Source: Diaporthe sp. PMI_573 (Eukaryota; Ascomycota; Sordariomycetes; Diaporthales; Diaporthaceae). From it: DNA of 64,000 nt. The notes below the pieces were generated by a model, which did no database searches, was not told where the DNA came from, and worked only from the letters and a program-made list of their open reading frames with translations. Where the stretch lies: positions 372,001 through 436,000 of the forward strand of contig JAJTUP010000007.1 of assembly GCA_021399435.1 (NCBI GenBank), read 5' to 3'. Positions 33,799 through 43,999 of the stretch are shown piece by piece (the first letter of the stretch is position 1; every line of letters begins with the position of its first letter). The translations under genes were made by a program, and so were the position numbers.

Positions 33799-35030
33799 TC
33801 ACTCGTAGACTTGTGCAGGTGTTGTCACTGTCATCTTGTGCCACACATCTTGTCCAACCCATTTCCTGATATTCTTCAGCACAGCAACATTGTCCACAAT
33901 GCGGAAATTCTCAGGTAAATCCTTATTCGCTTCAGTTCGATTTGCGCCGGAGCCCGTGTGTGGCCAGTCAGACCCCCAGATCAGCTGGTCTGGCACTTCT
34001 TTGGCGAAGGCCTTGATCAGTGGCTCGAGATCGTCATATCCGCCCGTGGTCAGTTTAGAAGAGCGGTAGAAACCAGAAATTTTAATGAAGAGCTTCCCAG
34101 CCTTGGCGAGACTCATCAATTCCGCGAAGCCCGTTTGTTGAGTGACGTCTGTCACGTTGGAGGGCAGGGCTGATAATCCTTTCATTCCGCCCTGGTGGTC
34201 GGCGATGACTTTAATTGGCAGTTCGCGGATCGTTTCGACGAGATCTATCTTAGCCCGTCAGTTATAAAGCTCTCCCTAATTCGCATCTCTTGTCAAGACT
34301 CACATGGCCAATTGTTGCCTGATACATAGAGTTGGCAACGCCAATTCTCAAGCGTGGATATCTTTACCGCCGCCTTTTGGATCTGGGCTTGGACTTTGCC
34401 ATAATCAACCTTGTCCCCTGTTGCTTCGGTATTGACCCGAATACCCCTCACCCCAAGTTGATGCATACGGTCGAGCTCTGTATCGGTGATATTGTCGGGG
34501 TCAATCACAGCGATAGCACGGACCTTGCGCGGAGTCTTCTCGACCTGATGCTCGACCAGCTTGTCCAAAATGAGAGAGTTATCGGTCCCGTAGGGTGATG
34601 GCTGCACAATGACGATGTTTTCCGCTTCGCCAGACCGCGACAGGCTGCTCGCAAAATCCAATAGCTGCGAATGCAACGCGGGGACCGGCGAGTATGCACG
34701 TGACGGGAAATATGGATAACTGGCCGGGTCGAAAACATGGACGTGGGTGTCCCAGCTCCCACCAGGTAGTTGCCATGTGATACTATCACATACTGGTGCT
34801 GATAGGTCTCTGACTCTAGCCATATGTGAGCAGTCCAGGTCGTGTGGTAACGGGCTCACGCCAACTTACGTTTGAATTTTGGCGATTTCGGCTTTCAGGG
34901 GGGAATGGTCAAACGGCTTGAGAACAGTGACAGGGGCCATTTCTGTGTTGGCGGCTTCGGACTGGTCCAGAGTATTGAGGTCTTTTGACGCCCAAGGACG
35001 GCCAACAGCGAGTTCACCCTTGGTATCCAT
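33799..35030 (-). CDS. Amidohydrolase, 2-pyrone-4,6-dicarboxylate lactonase (LigI)-like
   Basis: Amidohydrolase-2 family TIM barrel. The best-known relative, LigI, opens the lactone of 2-pyrone-4,6-dicarboxylate to 4-oxalomesaconate. Exons 35030-34870, 34815-34304 and 34244-33799 join in phase to 372 residues. The metal/active-site histidines are His78 and His80 in WDTHVHVFDP, followed by VKVIADHQGGMKGL and the catalytic aspartate in LIWGSDWPHTG. About 65 residues precede the barrel, longer than LigI. Adjacency to a LigU-type isomerase, which acts on the LigI product, is a strong hint, although other dicarboxylate lactones are possible. A palindrome lies 356 bp upstream. Confidence 0.84.
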
Positions 35031-35382
35031 ATTGGATACCCTGCTTGTAAGTCGCCTAATATGTGATTGAGTCAACTTGGTAAGCCTGAAGGATGATCTA
35101 GTGATGCACGATGCAATCATGTGTATGTGAAGGGTGATGAAAATTTTGCCAAGGAGAGGCCAAACACGCTGGATGGGGAGCAATGTTTGCAGCTCACGGA
35201 TCAGGCCGGTCGTCCACAAACCCGCGGGCGCCTTTCAACACCAGACAAAATATCGTGGCACATAGTAATCTGCTTTTGCTGCGATGGTCGACTGGTAGTC
35301 AATAGTGAAAATATGTGGCGCGGCGGCTTTCGATACGTTCAGCACACACCTTATTCCGGAGGCCACAAATGTACCCAGGTAC

Positions 35383-35400
35383 CATCGGATGCATCCGATG
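35383..35400. promoter_or_regulatory. Regulon palindrome copy 2, 18-bp perfect palindrome
   Basis: CATCGGATGCATCCGATG is its own complement. The core CGG-N6-CCG is at 35386-35397 and matches the consensus exactly. It lies 356 bp upstream of the LigI-like ATG. Confidence 0.75.
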
Positions 35401-35418
35401 ACGCGTGGCGAGCGCAGC

Positions 35419-35449
35419 GGCTGGATCCGAATCAACAACGGATCCAGCC
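35419..35449. repeat. 11-bp inverted repeat with everted CCG-N9-CGG
   Basis: GGCTGGATCCG at 35419-35429 and CGGATCCAGCC at 35439-35449 are perfect complements around nine bases. It is 19 bp from the 18-bp palindrome. It could be a second regulator site in everted orientation or a hairpin in a transcript; neither is shown. Confidence 0.6.
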
Positions 35450-35765
35450 ACCTGGACCTCGGTAACATCGTGCCCTGGCAGCCTGGAAGTGTATGGCCAA
35501 AGGATCAGCATGCCCCCTGTCTGGACCGTGCAATGAGCACCCTGGTCCCTGGGCAAGGTCCCCGGTATTCTCTTATCCTGGGAGTTGGTACGCCCCTGGA
35601 TCATTTCACATACTGGACGCAATAGTAGATGCACTATGGCAACGAATGTATTGACTCGGCACTCAAGACGCAGACCTTCTGGGTTTTTGCGAGACTAACT
35701 GTTCATCATCTCATAATTCCCGTCATCAAATTCCGTCCACGCCCAATGTCAGCGTGACGAGACAG

Positions 35766-37530
35766 CTACCTTGGCGCCTCTTCTGCAGCTTCCACCATCT
35801 CGGTGTAGGGTCCAGGCGTCTTCTCTTGGTCCACGCGCTCATGCGAGCTGCGAAAACATGTCAGTAGTGTCAGGTGAAATTAGAGTCAAGTGTGCCTCAC
35901 CGTGCGGACTCTGATATATTCTTGTCGTCAATTGGCTCTTTTGCATACGCAAACTTCCTCATCATGTACCATGGGTGCTCGAACAGGGTATCGATGTTTT
36001 CCAGAGCACGGCCAGCTGTCTCGGGCACCATAATGAAGGCATAGACCAGGGCGATGACGCACCAGACGACAAAGAAGACAAAAGCTCCCCACTGGTTCAT
36101 CGAGTTGAGCAGTGCAGGGGTAGCCTTTGTGATGGCGAAGTAAAAGAGCCAGTGGAAACCTTGAGACAAGGCACCGCCAAAGGATCTAATCCTGTTTGGC
36201 CACAGTTCGGCGCCGAAGAGATAGGGAAGCGTGTATAATCCGATCGCCCATCCGAGAGCGTGAATATAAATAACACCGATTGCTGCATCTGAGGCTCCCG
36301 TCGGGACAGAATCTGCATCACGGACAAAGTAATTGAGGTATCCGGCCAGATAGGAGTGACACAGCATCTGAATGGTGATACCGATCATTAGAGACTTTCG
36401 GCGGCCAATAACATCGACAAAGAATAGCGAGGCCGCAATGCAGCAAACGAGCTTAGCCAGAGCATAGAGGCCGGAGGCGTAGACCTTGACACTTGTAGAT
36501 TTGACCCCGATGATACCAAAGATCTCAGGCAAGTAATTGGTGACGGAGTTGGCGCCAGAGAATTGTGCAAGGATATACGCGAACACTGTAAGCTGCACGC
36601 GCCGCAAATTGGAACGGACGCAAAAGGTCTCGCGGAAGAGAGAGAGGTATGTCTGGTCGCCATATTCCGCCTGCTCGTGCGCGATCTGGGTGCTCATCTT
36701 GTGCCACTCATCTCGTAGATAAGGATGGTCCCTGTCGAGGCCACGGAGAGAAGTCAACGCCGCGAGAGCTTCATCGTTCCTGCCGCGGAGGCAGAGCCAC
36801 CTCGGCGACTCGTAAAGAAAGAAGGACATGGCGACGCCGAGGGCCGGCACGAAGCACTGCACGAAGAAAGGGATCTGGTATTGGAGGTTGAGCTTTGGGT
36901 CGATATGCAAGTTGCAGCCGAAGACGACGAAGATGCCCAGCATCTGAGACGAAAGCATACAGACGTTGAACCAGAGGGTCATGAGGCCGCGTGTTGTTGC
37001 AGGGGCGATCTCCACGATGGACATGGGCCCGACTACCGTGAGAGCACCGATACCTGCGCCCGCAACAAGACGTCCGATATATAGAACAGGAAGGCTTCCG
37101 TAGGCGAAGGTTTCGATCAGGTTGCCTATAGCGTAGATGGTCATGTATAGTCGGTAAGACCAGATCCGGCCAAGTCTGTCGTTGATGAGGAACGAGAGGA
37201 AGGCGAATATTCCGGCTGTCAAGTTGACAAAGGATACGATGTTGGATATCTGGCTCGGGTTGCCAGATGGAGTGATGCCAAACTCCCTCTGAAAGCTTTT
37301 CAACTGTGTAATTGATGCCGTACTGCCTTCATCCCAGCCTTGCGTATTGTATTAGTAAAATATGCGTGCTGGAGTTTTGTGTAGAGGTCTTCACCTTTAG
37401 GCATGCCCCCCAAGGCGTACATTGCAACGGTCGAGATGAGCCGCCAGTTGAACAGTCCAGCGGGAGAGTCCCGGATGGCCTGCACATACTTTCTCAGGGG
37501 CGATTTCGTCTTCGTCATTTCGGCAGTCAT
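35766..37530 (-). CDS. MFS sugar-porter family transporter, quinate-permease-like
   Basis: Plasma-membrane proton symporter of the sugar-porter family; the closest pattern is that of fungal quinate/aromatic-acid permeases. Exons 37530-37395, 37338-35901 and 35847-35766 give 551 residues. The last exon is required because the frame otherwise stops inside the donor at 35900. Motifs: GMPKGWDEGSTASI after TM1, NDRLGRIWSYRLYM after TM2, LYESPRW, PETAGRALENIDTLFEHP at the end of the core. The N-terminal YVQAIRDSPAGLFNWRL resembles quinate permeases. A palindrome lies 150 bp upstream. It probably imports the substrate of the regulon, which points to an organic or aromatic acid more than to a sugar. 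Confidence 0.86.
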
Positions 37531-38120
37531 TTGAGAGCAAGGTCAAATTTTAGAATCAGGACTGGGAGCGACACATGTCCAGTCACATCCGAAGCGAGGC
37601 CAGTCCCCATTAGTATCTTATTTACCCTATGCATATCTCGCGTACGATGTATCAAATCCGGGGAACTGGGGAATCGTATCGGAAGCATCCGATGCGTAAG
37701 TAATAGGCCTGGGGGCCCAGTTCCCCAGATGCGGGGGCGGATGTCCTCGCGGGGAGAAACCCACGCGACGGTATGGTGGGCTAGCCAGAAACCCAGAACA
37801 GAGATCAAGATTCAGCAAGACTAAGCAGTAGCTTGGGCGTAACAGGACACAAAACCAGGATCCCTGGAAAACGGTCAAAGTCCGGAGAAAGTGCGGTTAA
37901 CTCCTCCTAGAAGCTATAAAATGGTTGCTTCTGTTTGAGAAGACCTCGCATGGTACTGACTGCCAAGGGAAGGACATTTATTCAACGAAGCGAGATGAGC
38001 CTCTGGCACAAATGCATTCAGCAGTGATGGATTCACTATTTTGTGTCTCCCGACCAAAGGGCAGGTACGGATCAGCGGATACTTTGTCCACTTTGTGCCT
38101 ACGTACACCGCATCGCCTCT
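37531..38120. promoter_or_regulatory. Promoter region of the MFS gene
   Basis: A 590-bp gap between codirectional minus-strand genes. It holds the palindrome at 37680-37691. The rest shows no gene. Confidence 0.5.
37680..37691. promoter_or_regulatory. Regulon palindrome copy 3 (CGG-N6-CCG)
   Basis: CGGAAGCATCCG, one base off CGGATNNATCCG, 150 bp upstream of the MFS ATG. Flanks are T and A as in most copies. Confidence 0.7.
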
Positions 38121-39798
38121 TCAGCTTGCTGGAGCTGATTTCGAGATCTTGAAGCCTCCAGGAATCCTTGACTGGAAAATTCCTTCGGGATCATACTTCG
38201 CCGCCGCCGCCCTGATGAGCTCCACGTTCTCAGCGCCATAACTGGCGAGAGGGTCCTGTGTATCATAAGCGTAATTGAGATACTTCCAATCAGCATCAGA
38301 CCCAACCGACTTCGCGTAATCTTCCAAATTCTTGACCCACTCAATCATCTTCGCACGTCCAAACTCTTCTTGGTCGGCACCCTTGACAGCCAACGTTGCG
38401 AGCCATAGCACCGCGTTATCCGTAAGCCTGTCGAGGCCGAGGACGTTTCCGCCGCGTTCTGTCCCGTGCTTTGCAAATATCGTCGGGAGTGGTTGGAACA
38501 TGCACTGGGTGATAAAATCGCCGTCGGGAGACTGAGCGAGCATATCCTTGACGAGTTGGTCGTGTGTTGCAACCGCGTGCTCGAGAACGCGTCGGTCGTT
38601 CTTGAAAGAGAGCGTGAACCATATATCACTGTTTCGGGAACTGTCAACATTCTTTGCTGGTTGGAATCTCTGCTGAGCCTGGGAATTGTGTTTTTGCATA
38701 TGCATGTGTCCTCTGCGGCCATTGACTTACATGTAACCCGTTGGCTGTTCCAGCTCGTGGGTAAGGTCCGAGATGTTTGTCTCCCTCATGGTAGAGGAAA
38801 GATTCCCAGGAATAGCGAGATATTTGTCAAATGAAGGTCCAGCCACAACCCCGTCAGTGTTTTCGTAAGCGGCAATGACTATGGTATCCTGGAGTGCCGG
38901 CTGGAATGACCAGAATATGATGCTGGAGCTCGCCTGGTCGTTTTCGACATTATCCGTGAAGGCAACCATGGAGTCGAGGAGCTCGGGGCCAGCCGTCGTG
39001 TTGTAGGTAACCGCCCCGCCCCAGAGCTTCGACGACTCGAAGGCTAGCATATCGAACCTTGTGACAATTCCGAAGTTCGAGCCGCCACCTTTCAACGCCT
39101 TGAACAAGTCAGGGTACGTATCGCTAGTGACGTACAGAACATCGCCTGTGTAAGTCACCAGCTCATACCCCACAACATTGTCGCACACCATTCCTTTCTT
39201 CGCAGAGTAGAAAGAATTGCCGCCACCGAGGATCAGCCCTGCCACGCCGACAGTTCCAGCCCGGCCGCCAGGAACCGTGACTCCGAGGGCGTCAAGGGTC
39301 TGATACACCTGCAACCAGCGACTGCCCGGCTGTATCGAAGCTGTGCTGTTCTCCGCGTGGTAGGTCGTGGTGTTCATGTTTCCAAGATCAATTGTGACGC
39401 CATTCTTGATATTGTTGGCACCGGCGAACGCGGTGTGCCCGCCACTTCGCACAGCAATTCCGCATTGGGACTCGGCGAGAAGCGTGGTCAGGGCGAGTGT
39501 TACTTCGTGCGTGTTGCTGGGCTGCACGATGCACCAGGGAGTCAATTGTGCGGCTACCGACCAGTACGATTGTGTGCGCTCGTCGTACGTGCTAGACTCG
39601 GGATAAAATACGGCGAGGCTTTGTTCGGAAAGAGCATGGCACTGCGTCCATATGAGCACGATCCCATGCCCCTCAAGCAGAATTGCAGCTACTCACGCAA
39701 GTAGTCGCCGGGGAGGCGTCGAACCGATATTGATCCGAATTGGCTAAGTCGACCAATGCTGAAGCAGCGACAAAGCCAATTGTCGCGTCGGGCCTCAT
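38121..39798 (-). CDS. Secreted FAD-linked oxidase (PCMH/berberine-bridge type)
   Basis: Flavoprotein oxidase that transfers hydride from small alcohols, sugars or alkaloids to oxygen. Exons 39798-39697, 39641-38731 and 38628-38121 give 506 residues. The flavin-attachment histidine is in RSGGHTAFAG and the possible second cysteinyl link is in KGMVCDNVVGYELV, so bicovalent FAD is plausible. GGRAGTVGVAGLILGGGNSF and KGGGSNFGIVTRFDM are conserved. The BBE segment DADWKYLNYAYDTQDPLASYG and WFTLSFKNDRR follow the second splice. N-linked glycosylation sites are frequent. The start is uncertain: an upstream ATG at 39867 would lengthen the N-terminus, and the short one gives only a weak signal peptide. 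No palindrome was found upstream. Confidence 0.8.
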
Positions 39799-40963
39799 CT
39801 TGCAGGGGGCGTCTCTCAATGAGGAGGCGAAGTATGTGAGCAAATACCGCCAAGAGTGCTGTCGCATAGCATGGTGTGGTTGAAAAGTTGAGAGGGGCAC
39901 AGCTGCGCTGGAATGTTTTGCCGTCCGGGTAGGGGTCTGGCTTGTCAGTGGATAACACCATTTTCTCTGTTCCTCATTGCTAGGCTACTTCTGGACCTGT
40001 TGACAGGCATGATTCTCCTACTTCTGTTGGTCAAAAGGAGCGGGTTCGTGTTGAAGTGCTCCAGTCAACAACTAGTGAGGTTGGATGGGGCTTCTGAGCA
40101 TTCCCCGCTGGTCCCCCGTTGGCCCCTAGTACAGTTAGTCTGAATAAAACAGACAGGGTATAAATATGCCAGATGTTCACTGCAAGACCTCGGTGCTTTG
40201 CTCTCAGTGCTCCACACTTGCGAAGTGCTGCCCTAGTTGGTGGTGTTGCGGTGGAGATATTGGAGGTTCCCAAACGCTGGGGACTCCACTCGGGTGGAGA
40301 CCTATGTATCCGCGTCTTGGAAAGGTGCGATCAACCAAACTCTATCAGCTGCGGCTGAAGTTCTCCATGGGCAGCAGGAGACAGGACGGGGTACAAATCC
40401 TCCCGGAACAGAACCATGCGGCAGCATTGAGAGCCCTGTGGCTACAGCTCGATCCCGACAAGGAGCGTCTATAGTTTGAGGTTCCGGATGGCGCTAGGGA
40501 GGAGCTTGATGTGACTTTGATGTGTTCTATAATTTACAGCTTGATGGATTCCAATGCATGTTGGTAGTTCAGACCCACCTCGGAGTGTACTGTGTAGTAT
40601 TTCGCCAACCTTCCAGGATTACGGGTACGAGTCAGCAGATGTTCCCAGGCAAACATCCCACAGTAGTTAGACGCAGGAACAGGAGACGCAGGAGCCGGAG
40701 ACTAAGGCAATGCAAAAACGAACCCCTTCCCGAAGTAAGTGGTTTCGTTGTTAATCCGTGTACGTACGCTTCTTAAGCAGTATGTAGGCGGTCCCTTCAT
40801 ACAGTGGTAAACGCTTCAACGCCTTCCCGAAGTAACCTCCGAAAAAGAAGAATGATCAATTATTAGATTTCGATCCGTCTTCAGCACTGGTTCCGCTCTC
40901 CGCACTTGTCGTCCCGCTTCCACTGCATCACTGTTATTCACGGCCTGCTCTACACACTGCACT
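39799..40963. other. Divergent intergenic region, 1.2 kb
   Basis: Lies between the FAD oxidase and the SAT4 gene. Several frames are open for about 80-100 codons, but none has a domain or plausible codon pattern. No copy of the regulon palindrome. Confidence 0.4.
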
Positions 40964-42471
40964 ATGTCCTCAGCAAATGGCGTCCTGACTGTCATTCCCG
41001 CACCTGAAGGCTATGTCGTCGACTTCTCTCATCCCGAGCGGCAAGGCGTGGCCGAGATTTACTGGATTGTTGCCGTTGGGAATGTCTTGGCCTTGATGTT
41101 TCTGGCACAAAAGCTCTACACGAAAATAATTATCGACAGACGCTTTCAACTTGACGATGGTGAGTTGTCTTCCAGGGCCAAATCGTACTAGATCTTTACA
41201 GGGGATCCTGACCAGAAAGTTAGCATGTCACATTGCAGCGTGGGTATGGCGTCCTCTAGTTGTCCTTGGATTACAGCACCAGCTCTGACATGCTTCAGGC
41301 CACATCCATCGCTACGCAAGCAGTGCTCGTGAGTAAGTATTCTCGCTTACTGCCCATCCACTTTGGTGCTGTAATTGTTAACATTTCCCCTCAGGAGGGT
41401 TCGCAACTGGAGTCATTGGTATCCATGCGTGGGAGTTACCTCTCAGGGGTTACAACTATTACAGCGTTGTAAGAAATGCTAATTCTTTGTACCTTGTCTC
41501 GACTGTGCTCGTAGGCCTTCGCTGACCTTCATTCTGTCTCCAGCTGATTCTCGCTGCCCCTGTCGCATACGCACCGTGTACCGGACTCGCGAAACTCACA
41601 CTCTCCATCTTTTACCGACGACTTTCTCCACAAACATGGTACATTTGGACAGTCGATACGTTGAGTCTAGTGGTTGTCGGCTATACAATCGGCATTTTCT
41701 TCACCTTGATCTTCGCTTGCAGCCCCATTGAGAAGAACTGGGATGTGACAATAACAGCTGGGACGTGTATCAATCGTCCTGCGCTATACATAACGACAGC
41801 GGTCCTCGGGGTGGCCACAGATGTTGTGCTTCTCGTCCTCCCAGTCCCAATGGTCCTTAAGCTACAAATGCCGCCACTTCAAAAGGCAGGCTTGCTGCTG
41901 ATGTTTGCGGTCGGGTCTCTGTAAGTGCTGCGCAAGACAACAAACCACAGACAGCTGGACTAGCTCGGAGGAACTGAAGTCCCAGCTTTATTGACGATGC
42001 TAACTACAAACCAGAACCCTTGTTACGTCAGTCGTCCGTCTTGTGATTCTCCTCCCTACGTTGACCAACATGGACCAAACGTGGGTGATAGCTTCACCCT
42101 GCCTGTGGATGTGAGTAGTCTTTCTTCGCATTTAGCACTACCCATTACTGATAGCCATACGCATCAGCTGCATTGAGGCCAATCTCATGATAATCTGCGG
42201 ATCATTCCCTACCTTGCAGAGGTTCTTTAGACGAGTTGCACCCGGATTGATTGGGGAGGCGAGTGCGAAATCGGGACCTCAGCCAGCAGGGACTCGAAGC
42301 CTCCGTACTTTTGGTGACTCTGGGCCAAGGAAACGTGGGTATGACAAGTTTGGCGAGTCGGACGGGGATTTGGATATGACAGTACTCGATGGCGAGGAAC
42401 AGCATGTAAGTGAGCCACGGCATGATGTCTCAGGGGAATCACATGTGGCTCAAGTGGGAAGGACCGTATAA
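40964..42471 (+). CDS. SAT4/rhodopsin-type seven-helix integral membrane protein
   Basis: Fungal membrane protein of the SAT4 (rhodopsin-domain) family, GPCR-like in layout, function unknown. Confident exons are 40964-41159, 41395-41468, 41544-41920, 42015-42110 and 42168-42471. A middle exon ends at 41332 after SIATQAVLV. Its 5' side is unresolved: frame is kept only by a five-base exon at 41239-41243 followed by an intron to 41298, so a local error or lesion is possible. Conserved segments are RGFATGVIGIHAWELPL, CTGLAKLTLSIFYRRLSP, ACSPIEKNWD, the cysteine in TAGTCINRPALY, and TSVVRLVILLPTL. The C-terminal tail is hydrophilic. No palindrome upstream. Confidence 0.78.
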
Positions 42472-43111
42472 TATGTCATTAGGTATTAAAGATTATACAA
42501 CTAGAATGAATGTGATGACAATGATGAGAGCGTTGCTCAAGATTCTACAACGATATTAGATCCATGCACGTGAGAGATGATACAAAACTTTTGGTCTGGC
42601 CTGTGGCTGTTACAAGGAGTCATGTCTTCAAGTTGGGGGCTTCTGGCACGTGGGTGTAAATATCCACGAGTTGATCATTTGGACAGAGTAGAAAGGCGCC
42701 GTAAAGGAAACCAAACTCCACGATGGTTCCTAGCGTGGCTTGTTTGGCTATTTAACAGAATCACGTCTTCGCCGTACCTTATGGCCACATTCACTCATGT
42801 GGAGATTGGACTTTGCGTAAGTAGCCGGAATTCCAAGCCCCGACATTCGATCTCGGGCTTTAAGCTCCAGCGCTTATAACTGTTATGCTGCAATCTCGCT
42901 GTCTCGGTGCAATCATGTCCCATGAAATACTTTAGTTGCACATGGATGGCAGATTTACGACTTGATTAAAGCTAGGCTTCCGCCCATAATGTTCTGTAGT
43001 CTATTTCCATTTTGTCACCACGTTCTCGGAAAGCAATTGACTTTATTCGTGCCCTCGGTCGGATCGCCCGGCCCTCAGGTTTCTTAGTTAAGGAACAGTA
43101 CCTCTGTGACG
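42472..43111. other. Intergenic, no gene seen
   Basis: 3' flank of the SAT4 gene and promoter of the secreted protein. Nothing else is supported. Confidence 0.4.
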
Positions 43112-43822
43112 ATGCGGGCACAAAACTTGGCGCTGGCCCTAGCGGGAACTACCTCCGCGGTCATGGCGGCTTCGAACGAAACCCTCCTCTACCGAAACCC
43201 GCTTAACGCTACGTCAGATGTCGCGACTTGGGTGGCCGAGGGCCCCGTCAACGTGACAGCTGTCGAAGGTGCGCTCGAATTATCCGGCGGAGGCGGCATC
43301 GATGACCACTTCGTCTTCTGGGCCCCGGAGGTATTCCCAGACCGTATTCGCATCACCTGGGAATTCTCGGCACGGAACGAGCCGGGGCTGGCCATGTTCT
43401 TCTTCGGCGCCGAGTCTGTCGCCGGCGGCAGCATCTTCGACCCGAGCCTAGCCCCACGCAATGGTTCCTACCCACAGTACCACTCGGGCGACATCCGCAC
43501 GCTGCACGCGTCATATTTCCGCCGGCGCTGGCCCGACGAGCGCGCATTCCTCCTCGCCAATCTGCGCAAGTCGCCGGGTTTCAACCTCGTGTCCCAGGGA
43601 GCGGACCCGCTGCCGCCCGTTGTGGACGCTGCTGGTGCTTTCTACAGAATCACCGTCATCAAGGACCAGCGCGATGTACGGTTCTTGATCAATGATTTGC
43701 CTATCTTTTCATTCCAAGACGACGAGTCTACGGGTCCGGTTATAGGAGGTGGCCGCATTGGATTTCGTGGCATGACGCCGCTGGTCGCCAGATATCGCAA
43801 CCTCGAGGTGTGGAAGCTCTGA
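43112..43822 (+). CDS. Secreted DUF1961-like beta-sandwich protein
   Basis: Intronless, 236 residues from the ATG at 43112; the frame opens six bases earlier at a GTG. Residues 1-20 (MRAQNLALALAGTTSAVMAA) form a signal peptide. The body resembles the DUF1961 family, a concanavalin-like fold found near polysaccharide-degrading genes in bacteria (Bacillus YesU). Recognisable parts are HASYFRRRWPDERAFLLANL, KSPGFNLVSQGADPLPPV, YRITVIKDQRDVRFLIND and RIGFRGMTPLVARYRNLEVW. Role is unknown; a carbohydrate-binding or lyase-like activity in cell-wall breakdown is inference. It is convergent with the aconitase gene, 177 bp away. Confidence 0.7.
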   Translation: MRAQNLALALAGTTSAVMAASNETLLYRNPLNATSDVATWVAEGPVNVTAVEGALELSGGGGIDDHFVFWAPEVFPDRIRITWEFSARNEPGLAMFFFGAESVAGGSIFDPSLAPRNGSYPQYHSGDIRTLHASYFRRRWPDERAFLLANLRKSPGFNLVSQGADPLPPVVDAAGAFYRITVIKDQRDVRFLINDLPIFSFQDDESTGPVIGGGRIGFRGMTPLVARYRNLEVWKL

Positions 43823-43999
43823 GTCAAAGTACTGCCTATACTGTACTATTAACCCCAAAAGCATGGGTTCTACCCGTGGCCCTTGCGTGGATACCCCCCT
43901 GTGTGTTCACTGGAGCGCGTCTCACGCACGCCAGTCTCGTGGCCGGATCAACAAATCACGACATCTGTTCGTAAAGACAGCAAACATTGCATAACTATA

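Larger units (their letters stand above)
35031..35765. promoter_or_regulatory. Promoter region of the LigI-like gene with two palindromes
   Basis: Holds the 18-bp palindrome at 35383-35400 and the 11-bp inverted repeat at 35419-35449. The distal half is 3' flank of the MFS gene. No gene is supported. Confidence 0.5.

Noticed and set aside
40166..40474. Cys-rich small protein between the FAD oxidase and SAT4 genes
   Set aside because: No signal peptide, no spaced cysteine pattern and no splice partner; overlapping frames are equally open.
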